DNA from: Rhodanobacteraceae bacterium
GTDB taxonomy: Bacteria; Pseudomonadota; Gammaproteobacteria; Xanthomonadales; Rhodanobacteraceae
NCBI GenBank assembly: GCA_003142815.1
Contig: PLNP01000049.1
Span: forward strand, 1 to 55,091
Direction: 5' to 3'
Length of the DNA: 55,091 bases
Shown here: positions 18,008 to 26,595 of the stretch, one piece after another
Position numbering within the stretch: the stretch's first letter is position 1
How the letters are laid out: each line of letters begins with the position of its first letter
Made by a program: the position numbers and the translations under genes
Notes under the pieces: model-generated
What the model was told of the DNA's origin: nothing
The model's database searches: none
The model's input: only the letters and a program-made list of their open reading frames with translations

Positions 18008-20239
18008 TCAAGGCTTTGGCGGCATCGCGGAATGTGGGAAAACCCCGGTTCCCGCAGGCTCGTCGCGCCGACGCAGTTCGTAACAACGATGAATGCGCGG
18101 GCTACGCGCGAAGTCGAACGGAATCGTCGCAGCGGTGATCTCACGCACCTCGAACGCCTGCTGCAATCCGACGTCCAGAATGAAGCGCCGGGAGTTGTTC
18201 GAGAACAAAACCAGCCCATCGGGCGCGAGTCGTTCGCCGCACAACGCCAGCAACTGGGCATGATCGCGCTGCACGTCGAAATCCTCGGCGCGCTTGGAAT
18301 TGGAGAACGTCGGCGGATCGACGAAGATCAGGTCATAGGTGCCGCGGTCGTGGCGCAGCCACTCCAGCACATCGGCTTGGACAAGCTCGTGCTTCGCGCC
18401 TGTGCATTCGTTCAGCGTGAAATTCCGCGTCGCCCATTCCAGATACGTCGACGACAGGTCGACGCTGGTCGTCGCACGCGCGCCGCCAATCGCGGCATGC
18501 ACGCTGGCAGTCGCCGTGTAGCAGAACAGGTTCAGGAAGCGCTTGTCGCGCGCAAGCTCGCGGATGCGCGCGCGCACCGGGCGATGATCGAGAAACAAAC
18601 CGGTGTCGAGGTAGTCGAACAGATTCACGCGCAGCTTCAGCCCACCCTCTTCGACCAGCAGGAACTCGTTGCGCTGATCGAAGCGCCCGTAGTTCGAGCC
18701 GCCCTTGGCGCGGTAGCGGGTTTTCACGGCGATGCGTTCGCGCGGAACGTCAAGCGCGACGCCGGCGGCGTGGACGAGATCACGCAGGCGATCGCGCGCG
18801 ATCTGCTCGGGGATGTCGGGCGGCGGCGCGTATTCCTGCACGTGCAGCCACGTCTGCGGGAACGCTTCGGTCTGTTCGGAGGAAACATCACGACCGATCA
18901 CGGTGTACACGTCGATCGCCGCCGCGTATTCGGGAAGGTCGGCATCGTAGATGCGGTAGCAGGAAATGCCTTCGCGCTCGAAGCGTTTGCGCAGGTGCCG
19001 TTGCGTCTTGCCGATGCGGTTCGCGACCGCCTGCCCGCCTTCGGACAAGGGCCGCACGACGCGTTCGCGTGGCGCAGCTACGGCGGTGAGATCGAACGTC
19101 AGAAGCCGGCATTCCAGCGCACCGTTGTAGAGCACATAGCGCTTGTCGGCGCGCAGGCCGAGTGCATGGCCGAGTTCGTCATCGGACACGAGGATCGCCG
19201 CGCGCCAGCCGACAAATTCCGTGCGCAGCTGCTCACCGAACGCGCGATAGAGAGTGCCCAGTTGCGCGCGTTCGCCGAGCCGTTCCCCGTAAGGGGGGTT
19301 GCAGATCACCAAGCCCGATGCCGCATCGCTGTCGCCGGGGCGTTTGAGGTGCTCTGCCGACTGCCTCGCAAGATGCACGAACCCGGCGACGCCGGCCGCT
19401 CGCGCATTGCGCTTGGCCTCGTTCAGCACGTGCGGATCATGGTCATAGCCGAAGAAAACCGGCTTGAGTTCGCGAAAACCCTTCTCGGCGCGCGCACGGG
19501 CGTCGCCGAGCACGCCATCCCAGACCGCCGCGTCGTGTTTGCGCCAGCCGCGAAAACCAAAATATTCCCGTTGCAGACCCGGCGCGGCGTCCGCCGCCAT
19601 CAGTGCGCCCTCGATCAGCAAGGTGCCGGCGCCACACATCGGATCGACGAGCGCACCGCCAGCCGCGAAAACCGCGGGCCAGCCCGCGCGCAGCAGCATC
19701 GCGCAGGCTAGGTTCTCCTTCAGCGGCGCGGCGCCCTGCCCTTGTCGCCAGCCACGTCGGTGCAATGGCGTGCCGGAAAGATCAATCGAGACGGTCGCGC
19801 GATCACGATGGATGCGGACGTTTATACGGATCGACGGCTGTTCAACATCGACATTTGGGCGCTCTCCGGTGCGCTCGCGAAATTGATCGACCAGCGCGTC
19901 TTTGCTGCGCAATGCGATGTATTGCGTGTGATGCAGGGCACTCGCACTGGACACTGCGGCGACCGCGAACGTGCCATCGCTGGCGAGGTGTTCGGACCAA
20001 TCGATGGCCTGCACACCCGCATACAGCGCATCGGAGTCGACCGCCTCGAATTCCGCGATGCACAGCAGAATGCGGCTCGCCAGTCGCGACCAAAGACAGG
20101 CGCGATACGCAAGTTCGAGCGTTCCGCTGAAATGCACGCCGGCCAGCGCCTCGTGGGCGTCCTCGGCGCCGAGCGCGCGCAGTTCGTCGCGGAGCAGGAG
20201 TTCGAGCCCTTTCGGGCAGGTCGCGAACAAGGGCAGCAC
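18008..20239 (-). CDS. rlmL: 23S rRNA (guanine-N2/N7) methyltransferase RlmKL
   Basis: Bifunctional enzyme making m2G2445 and m7G2069 in 23S rRNA. 743 residues, slightly longer than the E. coli protein. N-terminal THUMP region (residues about 1-155, MLPLFATCPKGLELLLRDEL), then the RlmL methyltransferase with VDPMCGAGTLLIEGALMAAD and catalytic VICNPPYGERLG, then the RlmK half with FLNLFCYTATASVHAAIGGA and FVDPPTFSNSKR. The start codon is GTG (20239), one base after the stop of the upstream esterase gene, so the two are probably cotranscribed and coupled. The C-terminal tail (RDEPAGTGVFPHSAMPPKP) is not conserved and runs toward the R3 repeat. Confidence 0.96.
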   Translation of the reverse strand: MLPLFATCPKGLELLLRDELRALGAEDAHEALAGVHFSGTLELAYRACLWSRLASRILLCIAEFEAVDSDALYAGVQAIDWSEHLASDGTFAVAAVSSASALHHTQYIALRSKDALVDQFRERTGERPNVDVEQPSIRINVRIHRDRATVSIDLSGTPLHRRGWRQGQGAAPLKENLACAMLLRAGWPAVFAAGGALVDPMCGAGTLLIEGALMAADAAPGLQREYFGFRGWRKHDAAVWDGVLGDARARAEKGFRELKPVFFGYDHDPHVLNEAKRNARAAGVAGFVHLARQSAEHLKRPGDSDAASGLVICNPPYGERLGERAQLGTLYRAFGEQLRTEFVGWRAAILVSDDELGHALGLRADKRYVLYNGALECRLLTFDLTAVAAPRERVVRPLSEGGQAVANRIGKTQRHLRKRFEREGISCYRIYDADLPEYAAAIDVYTVIGRDVSSEQTEAFPQTWLHVQEYAPPPDIPEQIARDRLRDLVHAAGVALDVPRERIAVKTRYRAKGGSNYGRFDQRNEFLLVEEGGLKLRVNLFDYLDTGLFLDHRPVRARIRELARDKRFLNLFCYTATASVHAAIGGARATTSVDLSSTYLEWATRNFTLNECTGAKHELVQADVLEWLRHDRGTYDLIFVDPPTFSNSKRAEDFDVQRDHAQLLALCGERLAPDGLVLFSNNSRRFILDVGLQQAFEVREITAATIPFDFARSPRIHRCYELRRRDEPAGTGVFPHSAMPPKP

Positions 20240-20240
20240 G

Positions 20241-20753
20241 TCAGCCTAGCTCCGCGAGGAAGCGGCCAAACACATCCGCGCAGAAATCGACGTGCGCGCT
20301 CAATCGATGATCATCGCGAACCAAATGCAAGGTCGCACCGCGCGTACGCGCGAAGTCGATTACCGCATCGACCGGGCAGAGTTCGTCGTCCCAGCCGTGA
20401 ATCAGTGCGGTCAGCACCGCCGCCGCGCCGAATGCCTGGCGATAGCCCGGAATCGCCGTCGGCAATGCGAGCAGGAACAACGCGTCACAAGCGCGCTGGA
20501 TCGAGGCGAAGCCCGAGATGAACGCACCCATGCTCGACCCGGCAAAGACAATGCGGCCTGCGCGCGGCGTGCTTTCGAGCAACCGTGCGACCCGCGCATC
20601 GATCGCGAACGGATCGCGCAGGGCATCGATATCGCGGTAATCGGGCCGCACGTTCGCCCAACCGAGCGCTGCGGCGACCTTGGCGAGCGCGCTGACCTTG
20701 GTCGCCTGCGGTCCACTTTCCAGACCGTGCGAGAGGATGACCGTACCTTTCAT
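20241..20753 (-). CDS. Small alpha/beta-hydrolase (YqiA/UPF0227-like esterase)
   Basis: 170 residues, compact hydrolase without a signal peptide, hence cytoplasmic. Oxyanion region VILSHGLESGPQ, nucleophile elbow FAGSSMGAFISG, acid HGWDDELCP, and His in VRDDHRLSAH. Ends one base before the rlmL start. Similar to YqiA/YcfP-type esterases that act on short acyl or palmitoyl-CoA esters. The natural substrate is unknown. A TAGCAT -10 (20788-20793) lies 34 nt upstream of the ATG. Confidence 0.8.
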   Translation of the reverse strand: MKGTVILSHGLESGPQATKVSALAKVAAALGWANVRPDYRDIDALRDPFAIDARVARLLESTPRAGRIVFAGSSMGAFISGFASIQRACDALFLLALPTAIPGYRQAFGAAAVLTALIHGWDDELCPVDAVIDFARTRGATLHLVRDDHRLSAHVDFCADVFGRFLAELG

Positions 20754-20907
20754 ATGCCGCGCCCAATGTCTTCACGGGAAACGCGCGATGCTAGCATTGC
20801 CGCGGCGGCGCGCTTCAGTTCGGCGACTATGTAGCCGTGCGTGGTGAACGGGGGTCGGTTTACAGGCGACCGCACTACGTGCCATTCCGTTTTCGGAGAC
20901 CCTTTCG

Positions 20908-21495
20908 ATGCCCGCGCTCGCGATCGACAACTGGCCGCTGCCCTACGAGGAACGCCTGGCGACGCGCCCATCGTCGGCGATCGACCTCGTCGTGATCCAC
21001 TGCACGGAACTGGCGGACATGAAGATGGCGCGCGAGTTCGGCGAACGCATCCACTATGCCGGCACGCGGACCGGCAACAGCGGCCATTACTACATCGACC
21101 TCGACGGCAAGGTGTTCCGCTTCGTCGCCGACAACCGTGTCGCCAACCATACCTTCAGCTACAACCCACGCTCGATCGGCATCGAACTGATCAACATCGG
21201 CCGCTATCCGCATTGGGGCGACAGTCGCTATCAGGCGTTTACGGTGACGTACACGCAGGCGCAAATCGATTCGCTGCGCGCGCTGTTGGCACAACTGCGC
21301 AACGACTACATCAACCTGCACTGGATCGCCGGACACGAGGATCTGGACCGCCGCCTCGAACCTGCCAGCGACGATCCGTCCACACTGCTGCCACGCCGCC
21401 AGGACCCTGGTCCCTTGTTCCCGTGGGCAGGGGTGCTCGAGGGCAGCGGCCTCGAACGGATGTCGCCGAAGCCGTCTGAACCCTCTCACTATTGA
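20908..21495 (+). CDS. N-acetylmuramoyl-L-alanine amidase, amidase_2 family (AmpD-like)
   Basis: Zinc amidase that splits the bond between MurNAc and the stem peptide. 195 residues with no signal peptide, as in cytoplasmic AmpD, so a role in recycling anhydro-muropeptides is likely. Zinc ligands and active site: VVIHCTE, NHTFSYNPRSIGIELIN, and the C-terminal H-E/D-P motif in IAGHEDLDRRLEPASDDPS ... RRQDPGPLFPW. GGAG lies 10 nt before the ATG. The stop codon (TGA, 21493-21495) is inside the terminal repeat of a MITE-like element at 21490, so the last residues (SEPSHY) may be altered from the ancestral end. Confidence 0.85.
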   Translation: MPALAIDNWPLPYEERLATRPSSAIDLVVIHCTELADMKMAREFGERIHYAGTRTGNSGHYYIDLDGKVFRFVADNRVANHTFSYNPRSIGIELINIGRYPHWGDSRYQAFTVTYTQAQIDSLRALLAQLRNDYINLHWIAGHEDLDRRLEPASDDPSTLLPRRQDPGPLFPWAGVLEGSGLERMSPKPSEPSHY

Positions 21496-21605
21496 TTCGG
21501 AACAAATTCAGATTCAGCGACCGAATCAATCCCACCTTTCCCTTCCCCGCTGGCACAGGGGAGGGAAAGTGAAGGCACTCAAATTATTTGGGTGCCGGAT
21601 CAATA
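21490..21605. mobile_element. MITE-like element, copy 1
   Basis: 116-bp element with terminal inverted repeats TATTGATTCGG and CCGGATCAATA, an inner inverted pair (CCTTCCCC/GGGGAGGG), and close similarity to the element at 45505-45627. It has no coding capacity. It supplies the amidase stop codon and separates the gene from tesB. Confidence 0.75.
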
Positions 21606-21652
21606 GAGCGACACGGCTATACTTGCGCGCTGTTTTTCCAGCCCGCGCGCCC

Positions 21653-22525
21653 ATGACCACGTCCGCCGTCGACGAACTGCTTTCCCTGCTTCAACTCGAA
21701 CGCCTCGAAGACAATCTGTTCCGCGGCGAGAGCCGCGACATCGGCACACGTTATGTTTTCGGCGGCCAAGTGCTCGGTCAGGCTTTGTCGGCGGCGCAAC
21801 AGACCGTCGACGGCGACCGCAGCGCGCATTCACTGCACGCGTACTTCCTGCGCGCCGGCGACATCGACAAGCCAATCGTCTACAGCGTCGAGCGCACGCG
21901 CGACGGCGGCAGTTTCTCGATGCGCCGCGTGACCGCGATCCAGCACGGCCAACCGATCTTCAATTTCTCGGCGTCGTTCCAGGTCGCCGAGCCCGGCGTC
22001 GAACATCAGTTGCCGATGCCGGCCGTGCCCAAGCCGGACGACCTCGCGCCGCCGAGCCCGCTGCCGGCCGATGAACTGGCCAAGCTCCCACCGATGCTGC
22101 AACGCTGGTTCGGGCGCGCGGGGCCGTTCGAGTTCCGCCACGTCTATCCACGCGACGATCTGAATCCGCCGAAGCGCCCGCCGTTCCAGCAGGTCTGGTT
22201 CCGCCTGTCGAGCAACGCGCCGGACAATCCTGCCCTGCATCGCGCGCTTCTTGCGTATTCGTCGGATTTCCACCTGATCGGCACAACGATGTTTCCGCAC
22301 GGCATCTCGTTCCTGCAGCGCAACATGCAAGTCGCCAGCCTCGACCATGCGATGTGGTTCCACCGTCCGTTCAGTGTCGACGAATGGCTACTGTATTCGT
22401 GCGACAGCCCGACCGCGCAGGGCGGTCGTGGCCTCGCCCGCGGCATGATCTACAGCGAGGACGGCCGCCTGGTCGCCTCGACCGCGCAGGAAGGCTTGAT
22501 TCGCCTGCGTCCGGAATCGGCCTAG
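21653..22525 (+). CDS. tesB: Acyl-CoA thioesterase II
   Basis: Double hotdog thioesterase that hydrolyses medium- and long-chain acyl-CoA to free fatty acid and CoA. 290 residues, the family length. Motifs: NLFRGESRDIGTRYVFGGQV near the N-terminus, HSLHAYFLRAGD, SFSMRRVTAIQHGQPIF, and the C-terminal domain LDHAMWFHRPFSVDEWLLY with the catalytic Asp, and AQEGLIRLRP. ATG 21653 starts MTTSAVDELLSLL as in relatives. The open frame extends to 21569 but into the MITE. A TATACT -10 is at 21618-21623. The stop codon overlaps the -10 box of the next gene. Confidence 0.94.
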   Translation: MTTSAVDELLSLLQLERLEDNLFRGESRDIGTRYVFGGQVLGQALSAAQQTVDGDRSAHSLHAYFLRAGDIDKPIVYSVERTRDGGSFSMRRVTAIQHGQPIFNFSASFQVAEPGVEHQLPMPAVPKPDDLAPPSPLPADELAKLPPMLQRWFGRAGPFEFRHVYPRDDLNPPKRPPFQQVWFRLSSNAPDNPALHRALLAYSSDFHLIGTTMFPHGISFLQRNMQVASLDHAMWFHRPFSVDEWLLYSCDSPTAQGGRGLARGMIYSEDGRLVASTAQEGLIRLRPESA

Positions 22526-22528
22526 AAT
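22523..22528 (+). promoter_or_regulatory. -10 box (TAGAAT) overlapping the tesB stop codon
   Basis: TAGAATCGCCGC: the first three bases are the tesB stop, and only 6 nt separate the hexamer from the ATG at 22535, which points to a leaderless transcript. Confidence 0.5.
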
Positions 22529-22534
22529 CGCCGC

Positions 22535-22924
22535 ATGCGCCAGATCTACACATCACCTCGCATGGGAAACGTTGATCGCGTGGTCGCCTTGATGGCCGAA
22601 CATGGCATCGAGACGACCATCAGCAATCGCCAAACCTATCAGCGCGCGGACTGGAAACGCTTCAGCTATACCGAGCGTGGCGATCGCGATTCATGGCCGC
22701 AGGTTTTGGTCGTACGTTCCGAGGACCAGACCCGGGCACGGCAGGTTCTGCGCGACGCGGGACTGGAACCCGCGACCCGCTTCGCCGACGAACTCGCGGC
22801 GGCGCGTCGCGTCGGCGACGTCGGCAGCCATCGCCACCTCTCGCTGCGCGTGAAACTGGTGGTCCTGGCCCTGATCGGCGGCGTTGCGACGTTGATCGCG
22901 ATCACCCAATTCCAGCCTTGGTGA
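22535..22924 (+). CDS. DUF2007-type protein with C-terminal membrane anchor (pathogenicity-like protein of xanthomonads)
   Basis: 129 residues. The N-terminal domain MRQIYTSPRMGNVDRVVALM ... VLVVRSEDQTRARQVLRDAG has the ferredoxin-like DUF2007 (putative signal-transducing) pattern. Residues about 107-125 (VKLVVLALIGGVATLIAIT) form one transmembrane helix at the C-terminus. In Xanthomonas-type genomes similar genes carry the label pathogenicity-like protein, which is a historical name, not a shown function. The role is unknown. The start is fixed by the -10 box 6 nt upstream. Confidence 0.7.
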   Translation: MRQIYTSPRMGNVDRVVALMAEHGIETTISNRQTYQRADWKRFSYTERGDRDSWPQVLVVRSEDQTRARQVLRDAGLEPATRFADELAAARRVGDVGSHRHLSLRVKLVVLALIGGVATLIAITQFQPW

Positions 22925-23104
22925 ACCCAAGAAGCCCGGATACGCGCGCGCCTAGTCTGTTGGGCTTTGCTGGCCGGGATGAAAATCCGCTTGGCCAATC
23001 CTGCCTGCGCCGCTGCTCATAGCGCCACGACGGCCAACTCATCGCCGGACGCCGTCCCTCATACAGCCGGGTTTTTGTTTCAGCTTCATCGCTGTCGGCA
23101 CGCG

Positions 23105-23110
23105 TAGAAT
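23105..23110 (+). promoter_or_regulatory. -10 box (TAGAAT) of bpt
   Basis: TAGAATCCCGGCC lies 7 nt before the ATG at 23118. No Shine-Dalgarno fits. Leaderless initiation is likely. Confidence 0.5.
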
Positions 23111-23117
23111 CCCGGCC

Positions 23118-23840
23118 ATGCGTTCGGATGTCGTCCGCCTCTTTCAGACCTTGCCGCATCCATGCGGCTATTTCAGCGAGCGCTCGGCACAGAACATCGT
23201 GATCGATCCGAGCGCACCGCAACTGCCGCACATCTACGATCTGGCGGTGCAACGCGGCTATCGACGCGCTGGTGGCCATGTCTACCACCCGCAATGCGGC
23301 GGCTGCCGCGCCTGCATCGCGTGCCGCGTACCAGTCGCGCGTTTCCGGCCGGATCGCAGCCAACGCCGCTGCCTCGCGCGCAATGCCGATCTCGCCGTAC
23401 ACATCGCGAACGCGAATTACACCGACGAATACTTTGCGCTCTACCAACGCTACCTGTGCGCACGCCATCCGCAAGGCGGCATGGACGACGCGCGCCCCGA
23501 GGATTTCGACCGTTTTCTCTACACCGCCTGGAGCCCGACGCGTTTCATCGAATTCCGCCATGACGGTCGGCTGCTCGCGATCGCGGTGACCGACTTCTGC
23601 GCGAGCGGGCTTTCAGCCGTCTATACGTTTTTCGAACCGGACCAAGAGGACCGCGGCCTCGGTACGTTCGCGATCCTCACCCAGCTGCGCCTCGCGCGCG
23701 AACGAGAACTGGCGCATCTCTACCTCGGCTTCTGGATCGAAGGCCATCGCAAGATGCACTACAAGGCGCGTTATCGACCGCTTGAGATACTTCGCGACGG
23801 TGCCTGGATCGACCTGGAAACGCCAAAGCCGGGCGGCTAA
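23118..23840 (+). CDS. bpt: Aspartate/glutamate leucyltransferase (N-end rule)
   Basis: Transfers leucine from Leu-tRNA to proteins with N-terminal Asp or Glu, marking them for ClpS/ClpAP. 240 residues, standard size. N-terminal CGYFSERSAQNIVIDP, Cys-rich QCGGCRACIACRVPVARFRP, and the GNAT-like C-terminal half with GLSAVYTFFEPDQEDRGLGT and YLGFWIEGHRKMHYKARYRP. The neighbouring tesB and DUF2007 genes point the same way but have their own -10 boxes. Confidence 0.93.
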   Translation: MRSDVVRLFQTLPHPCGYFSERSAQNIVIDPSAPQLPHIYDLAVQRGYRRAGGHVYHPQCGGCRACIACRVPVARFRPDRSQRRCLARNADLAVHIANANYTDEYFALYQRYLCARHPQGGMDDARPEDFDRFLYTAWSPTRFIEFRHDGRLLAIAVTDFCASGLSAVYTFFEPDQEDRGLGTFAILTQLRLARERELAHLYLGFWIEGHRKMHYKARYRPLEILRDGAWIDLETPKPGG

Positions 23841-23938
23841 GTGCGCGCACCGGCCGTGTTGATCGCGAGCGCCGGAAGCCGATGATCAGCACACCGCTCG
23901 CGATCGGCCTCCGCGCCGCCACCGAAGCCGACGGGACC

Positions 23939-24184
23939 CGCTGGGTCTAGGTCGTACTCGGCAACGTGAAGCGTTCGCTGGATGGGACCTATCATGCCCT
24001 TCCACTTCTTCAAGTACGACCGAAGGAAGTCCCTTTTCGGGACGCGCGCCGCTACCTTGGCGAAGCGGCCTACCGCTTCAATCGCCGTTTCCGCCTACGC
24101 GAACTCGTGCCGCGATGGCTTCGTGCCAGGATCCTCTGCGGCCCTTGTGCAGAGCCGCTCTGCGTCAGGCAAGCAATTTTCTGA
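23939..24184 (+). pseudogene. Decayed C-terminal part of an IS1595-family transposase
   Basis: Reads RWV-stop-VVLGNVKRSLDGTYHA, then after a disrupted stretch RRYLGEAAYRFNRRFRLREL and VPRWL. This is the end of ISXO2/IS1595-type transposases. There is an in-frame TAG, a frame change after YHA (the second frame reads FHFFKYDRR), and about 25 extra bases. The rest of 23841-24476 holds no intact gene. Base composition falls toward 24200-24476, in front of the DUF3494 gene. Confidence 0.75.
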
Positions 24185-24476
24185 GCTGAAGATGAGCTGA
24201 AGATCAGCGCTGATCAGGATGGGCGTTATGTGCGCTACCGCAAAGAACGGCTTGCAATAGGGGCAGGAAATTGTTAATTTGTTGATGATGACCCCGGCGC
24301 CGGCGAGTTGGGTGCAAGAGATTGGCATGATCTTGCGTAACGGCGGGCGGCTGAACAGGACGGCCATAACTTATGAAACCCGAAAACCTGTCCGACTGCG
24401 TGTGGCCACCTTTTGCATTCGGCGCTGGTTTTTAAGTTACCTGGTTAGCGAAATCCTATTACGTGGGGACAATTCC

Positions 24477-25688
24477 ATGAACGCTCAGACCGCCTCTGCC
24501 ACTCAATCCCGGCACGTTGTGCCCCGTGTTGCCGAAGCGGACTCCAGGCTCAGTCGAAATCATTCTGGCTTGCTGGCAAGCTTGGGATTCATCGTACTTC
24601 TTTGCGTTCCCTCCACCATGTGGGCCCAAGTCGCCCCGCCACTGGGTGCAGCGAGTAGCTTCGCGGTACTGAGTGCCACCCCGGACGTGACCAATACCGG
24701 CCCGACCGTAGTCACCGGAGATCTTGGTGTATACCCGGCTGGCTCGGTCATCGGCTTTCCTCCGGGGACCGTGACCGGAACGATATACGCAGCTGATCTG
24801 ACCGCGCAAAACGCGCAGGCTGCTAACCTCACCGCCTACGGTTTTCTCGCAGCCGAGACGTGCACTACCCCCTTCACTGGTGCGACGGATCTGGCTGGAA
24901 TGACGCTCGTTCCAGGAGTCTATTGTTTCGATTCGTCGGCGTCGAATTCGGGATTACTCCAGCTCGATGCCCAGGGCGACCCCACTGCGGTCTGGGTTTT
25001 CCAGACCGTCAGCACGCTCATCACCGCAACCGGCTCGCAGGTTGTCGTTATTAACGGCGGTCCGACTCAGGCTTGCAACGTGTTTTGGCAGGTGGGCACT
25101 TCCGCGACTCTCTTCTCAGGCAGTACGTTCGTGGGAAATATCCTCGCGCACACCAGCATCACCCTGCAAACCGCCGCAAGCCTGTTCGGTAGAGCTTGGG
25201 CGTATACTGGTGAAGTGACGCTGGATAGCAACACCGTCGGCGGGTGCTCCCCCAACGGTGCGCTGGGCTCGATCACGATCGTCAAGAACACCGTGGGCGG
25301 CAACGACACGTTCCCGTTCACGGCAATCGGTGCGGGCGTTCCGGCGGGGTTCTCGATCACCACGACGGGCAACCCCGGCAGCGGCAGCGATTCGTTCACC
25401 GGCTTGTCCGCTGGGACGTACACATTCCAGGAAACCCCGATTCCGGCGGGCTTTAATCTTACCGATCTCGTCTGCGTCGACCCGACGAACGATTCGACGG
25501 TGACCCTCGCGACGGGGACCGCCTCGGTCAACCTGGCGGCGGGCGAGACCGTGACCTGTACGTATACCGACAACCTGCTGCCGCCGCCGGTCGCGAACGC
25601 CCCCACGCTCTCCAAGTGGGCGATGATCCTGCTTGCCGCGCTCCTGGCTATCGTGGGCTTTGTAGTGATGCGCAGGCCGGCAAGGTAG
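24477..25688 (+). CDS. DUF3494 ice-binding-like secreted protein with prealbumin-like domain and IPTL-CTERM sorting tail
   Basis: 403 residues. Signal sequence around residues 25-47 (LLASLGFIVLLCVPSTMWAQ). Residues about 50-255 form a DUF3494 beta-solenoid (PPLGAASSFAVLSATPDVTN, TVVTGDLGVYPAGSVIGFPP, LAGMTLVPGVYCFDSSAS, VVINGGPTQACNVFWQVG), the fold of ice-binding proteins, though most members have no proven ice activity. Residues about 265-370 look like a prealbumin/SpaA-type domain (SITIVKNTVGG ... GTYTFQETPIPAGFNL). The end PTLSKWAMILLAALLAIVGF + VVMRRPAR is an IPTL-CTERM signal, processed by an exosortase-like enzyme. ATG 24477 follows GTGGGGAC. The IS remnant upstream and lower GC suggest acquisition. 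A terminator follows. Confidence 0.85.
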   Translation: MNAQTASATQSRHVVPRVAEADSRLSRNHSGLLASLGFIVLLCVPSTMWAQVAPPLGAASSFAVLSATPDVTNTGPTVVTGDLGVYPAGSVIGFPPGTVTGTIYAADLTAQNAQAANLTAYGFLAAETCTTPFTGATDLAGMTLVPGVYCFDSSASNSGLLQLDAQGDPTAVWVFQTVSTLITATGSQVVVINGGPTQACNVFWQVGTSATLFSGSTFVGNILAHTSITLQTAASLFGRAWAYTGEVTLDSNTVGGCSPNGALGSITIVKNTVGGNDTFPFTAIGAGVPAGFSITTTGNPGSGSDSFTGLSAGTYTFQETPIPAGFNLTDLVCVDPTNDSTVTLATGTASVNLAAGETVTCTYTDNLLPPPVANAPTLSKWAMILLAALLAIVGFVVMRRPAR

Positions 25689-25722
25689 TCGTCGCGGCTG
25701 CTTCGATCCGGCGGCAAATCCG

Positions 25723-25745
25723 GGGGCGCGCAAGCGCCCCTTTTT
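25723..25745 (+). terminator. Rho-independent terminator of the DUF3494 gene
   Basis: GGGGCGC - GCAA - GCGCCCC followed by TTTTT, 35 bp after the stop codon. Confidence 0.9.
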
Positions 25746-26298
25746 GTTTGGTGCGCCTGGCAGGGCGCACCCACTCAGAGGTGCCTCGGTTGCTGAAAGA
25801 ACCGCGGCGTTGTTGCTACTTCTCGGTCACGCGAAGACTCCTCCACAATCTTTGTTTCTGGCGCATGAAGGACACGGCATTACCGATCCTGAGGAGATCG
25901 GCTCTAGCGTTCCTAACGTGCAACAGATCGCGTCAGAGGTTTCGCCAGCCGCCCAGCGGGCGGCAGCTCTTAGCGATCCAATTCTTCCAATTCTCCGCGA
26001 TGGCTGGCGAAGTGCTCTATAACTATTTACTACAGCGCGCCGCGGCGACGGCCGGCGGTATACTTGTAACTTCCGCGGCAGCGGCCGCTTAGCAATGCGT
26101 TGTGAGTGACTGGTTTGGGTCGACAACGGACGTCCCCCGAGTGTCGATCGGACAAACCCCGTCATCAACCGCGTCCAAGATCGCCATCGGCACGGTGATG
26201 AAGCCGTGCCGGAACTCTGATCTGGAGCTTGCAGCTCAGCCACGCACAGTCTGGCAGGCTATTGGAGCCTGGATTCGCCAGTGCTTCGGCGACGCCGC
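25746..26298. other. 550-bp stretch without a recognisable gene
   Basis: Lower and uneven GC compared with the flanks. Open frames (for example 25744-26022 plus strand) show no recognisable motif, signal peptide or start signal. I see no transposase or attachment-site pattern. It may be decayed accessory DNA between the terminator and the frameshifted gene. Confidence 0.5.
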
Positions 26299-26564
26299 TC
26301 AGACAAAGCCGATCTCGTGCTCACCATGCATCGACATCACCAGCTTGACCATCGCGGCTGGCAGCATGATCTCAAGTTCCAGTGGTTCGCCCTTCGGGCC
26401 TTTTGCCCGCCAGCGTCATCTCGAACAGCGCGCCGGATGCGTCGACTTCCGAGCACGATATGCGGGCCGCCAGGCGTCTTGCGCAGATACGGCTTGATCG
26501 CGTCGCCGAGCGCTTCGAGCGCTTGCGGAAACAGGAACACGGCGTAGTTCAATGGATCGGTCAT
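26299..26564 (-). pseudogene. Frameshifted small gene downstream of purT
   Basis: Begins MTDPLNYAVFLFPQALEALG followed by DAIKPYLRKTPGGPHIV, then the coding sense continues in a second frame (SEVDASGALFEMTLAGK) and in a third (GEPLELEIMLPAAMVKLVMS ... EIGFV, stop at 26299). Two indels explain this: two bases lost near GTGCTCGGA and one A gained in an AAAA run. Joined, it would be a protein of about 88 residues of unknown function. It lies 31 bp after purT, same strand, so it was probably in its operon. Sequencing error is the alternative. Confidence 0.65.
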
Positions 26565-26595
26565 GCAAAACCCAGCTGGATGAAGAGAGCGGATG

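Noticed and set aside
18032-19711. Long plus-strand open frame opposite rlmL
   Set aside because: Shadow of a high-GC gene. The product is Arg/Ala-rich with no motif, while rlmL on the other strand is unambiguous.
25744-26022. 92-codon frame after the DUF3494 terminator
   Set aside because: No ribosome site, no recognisable motif, starts within the terminator T-tract region.
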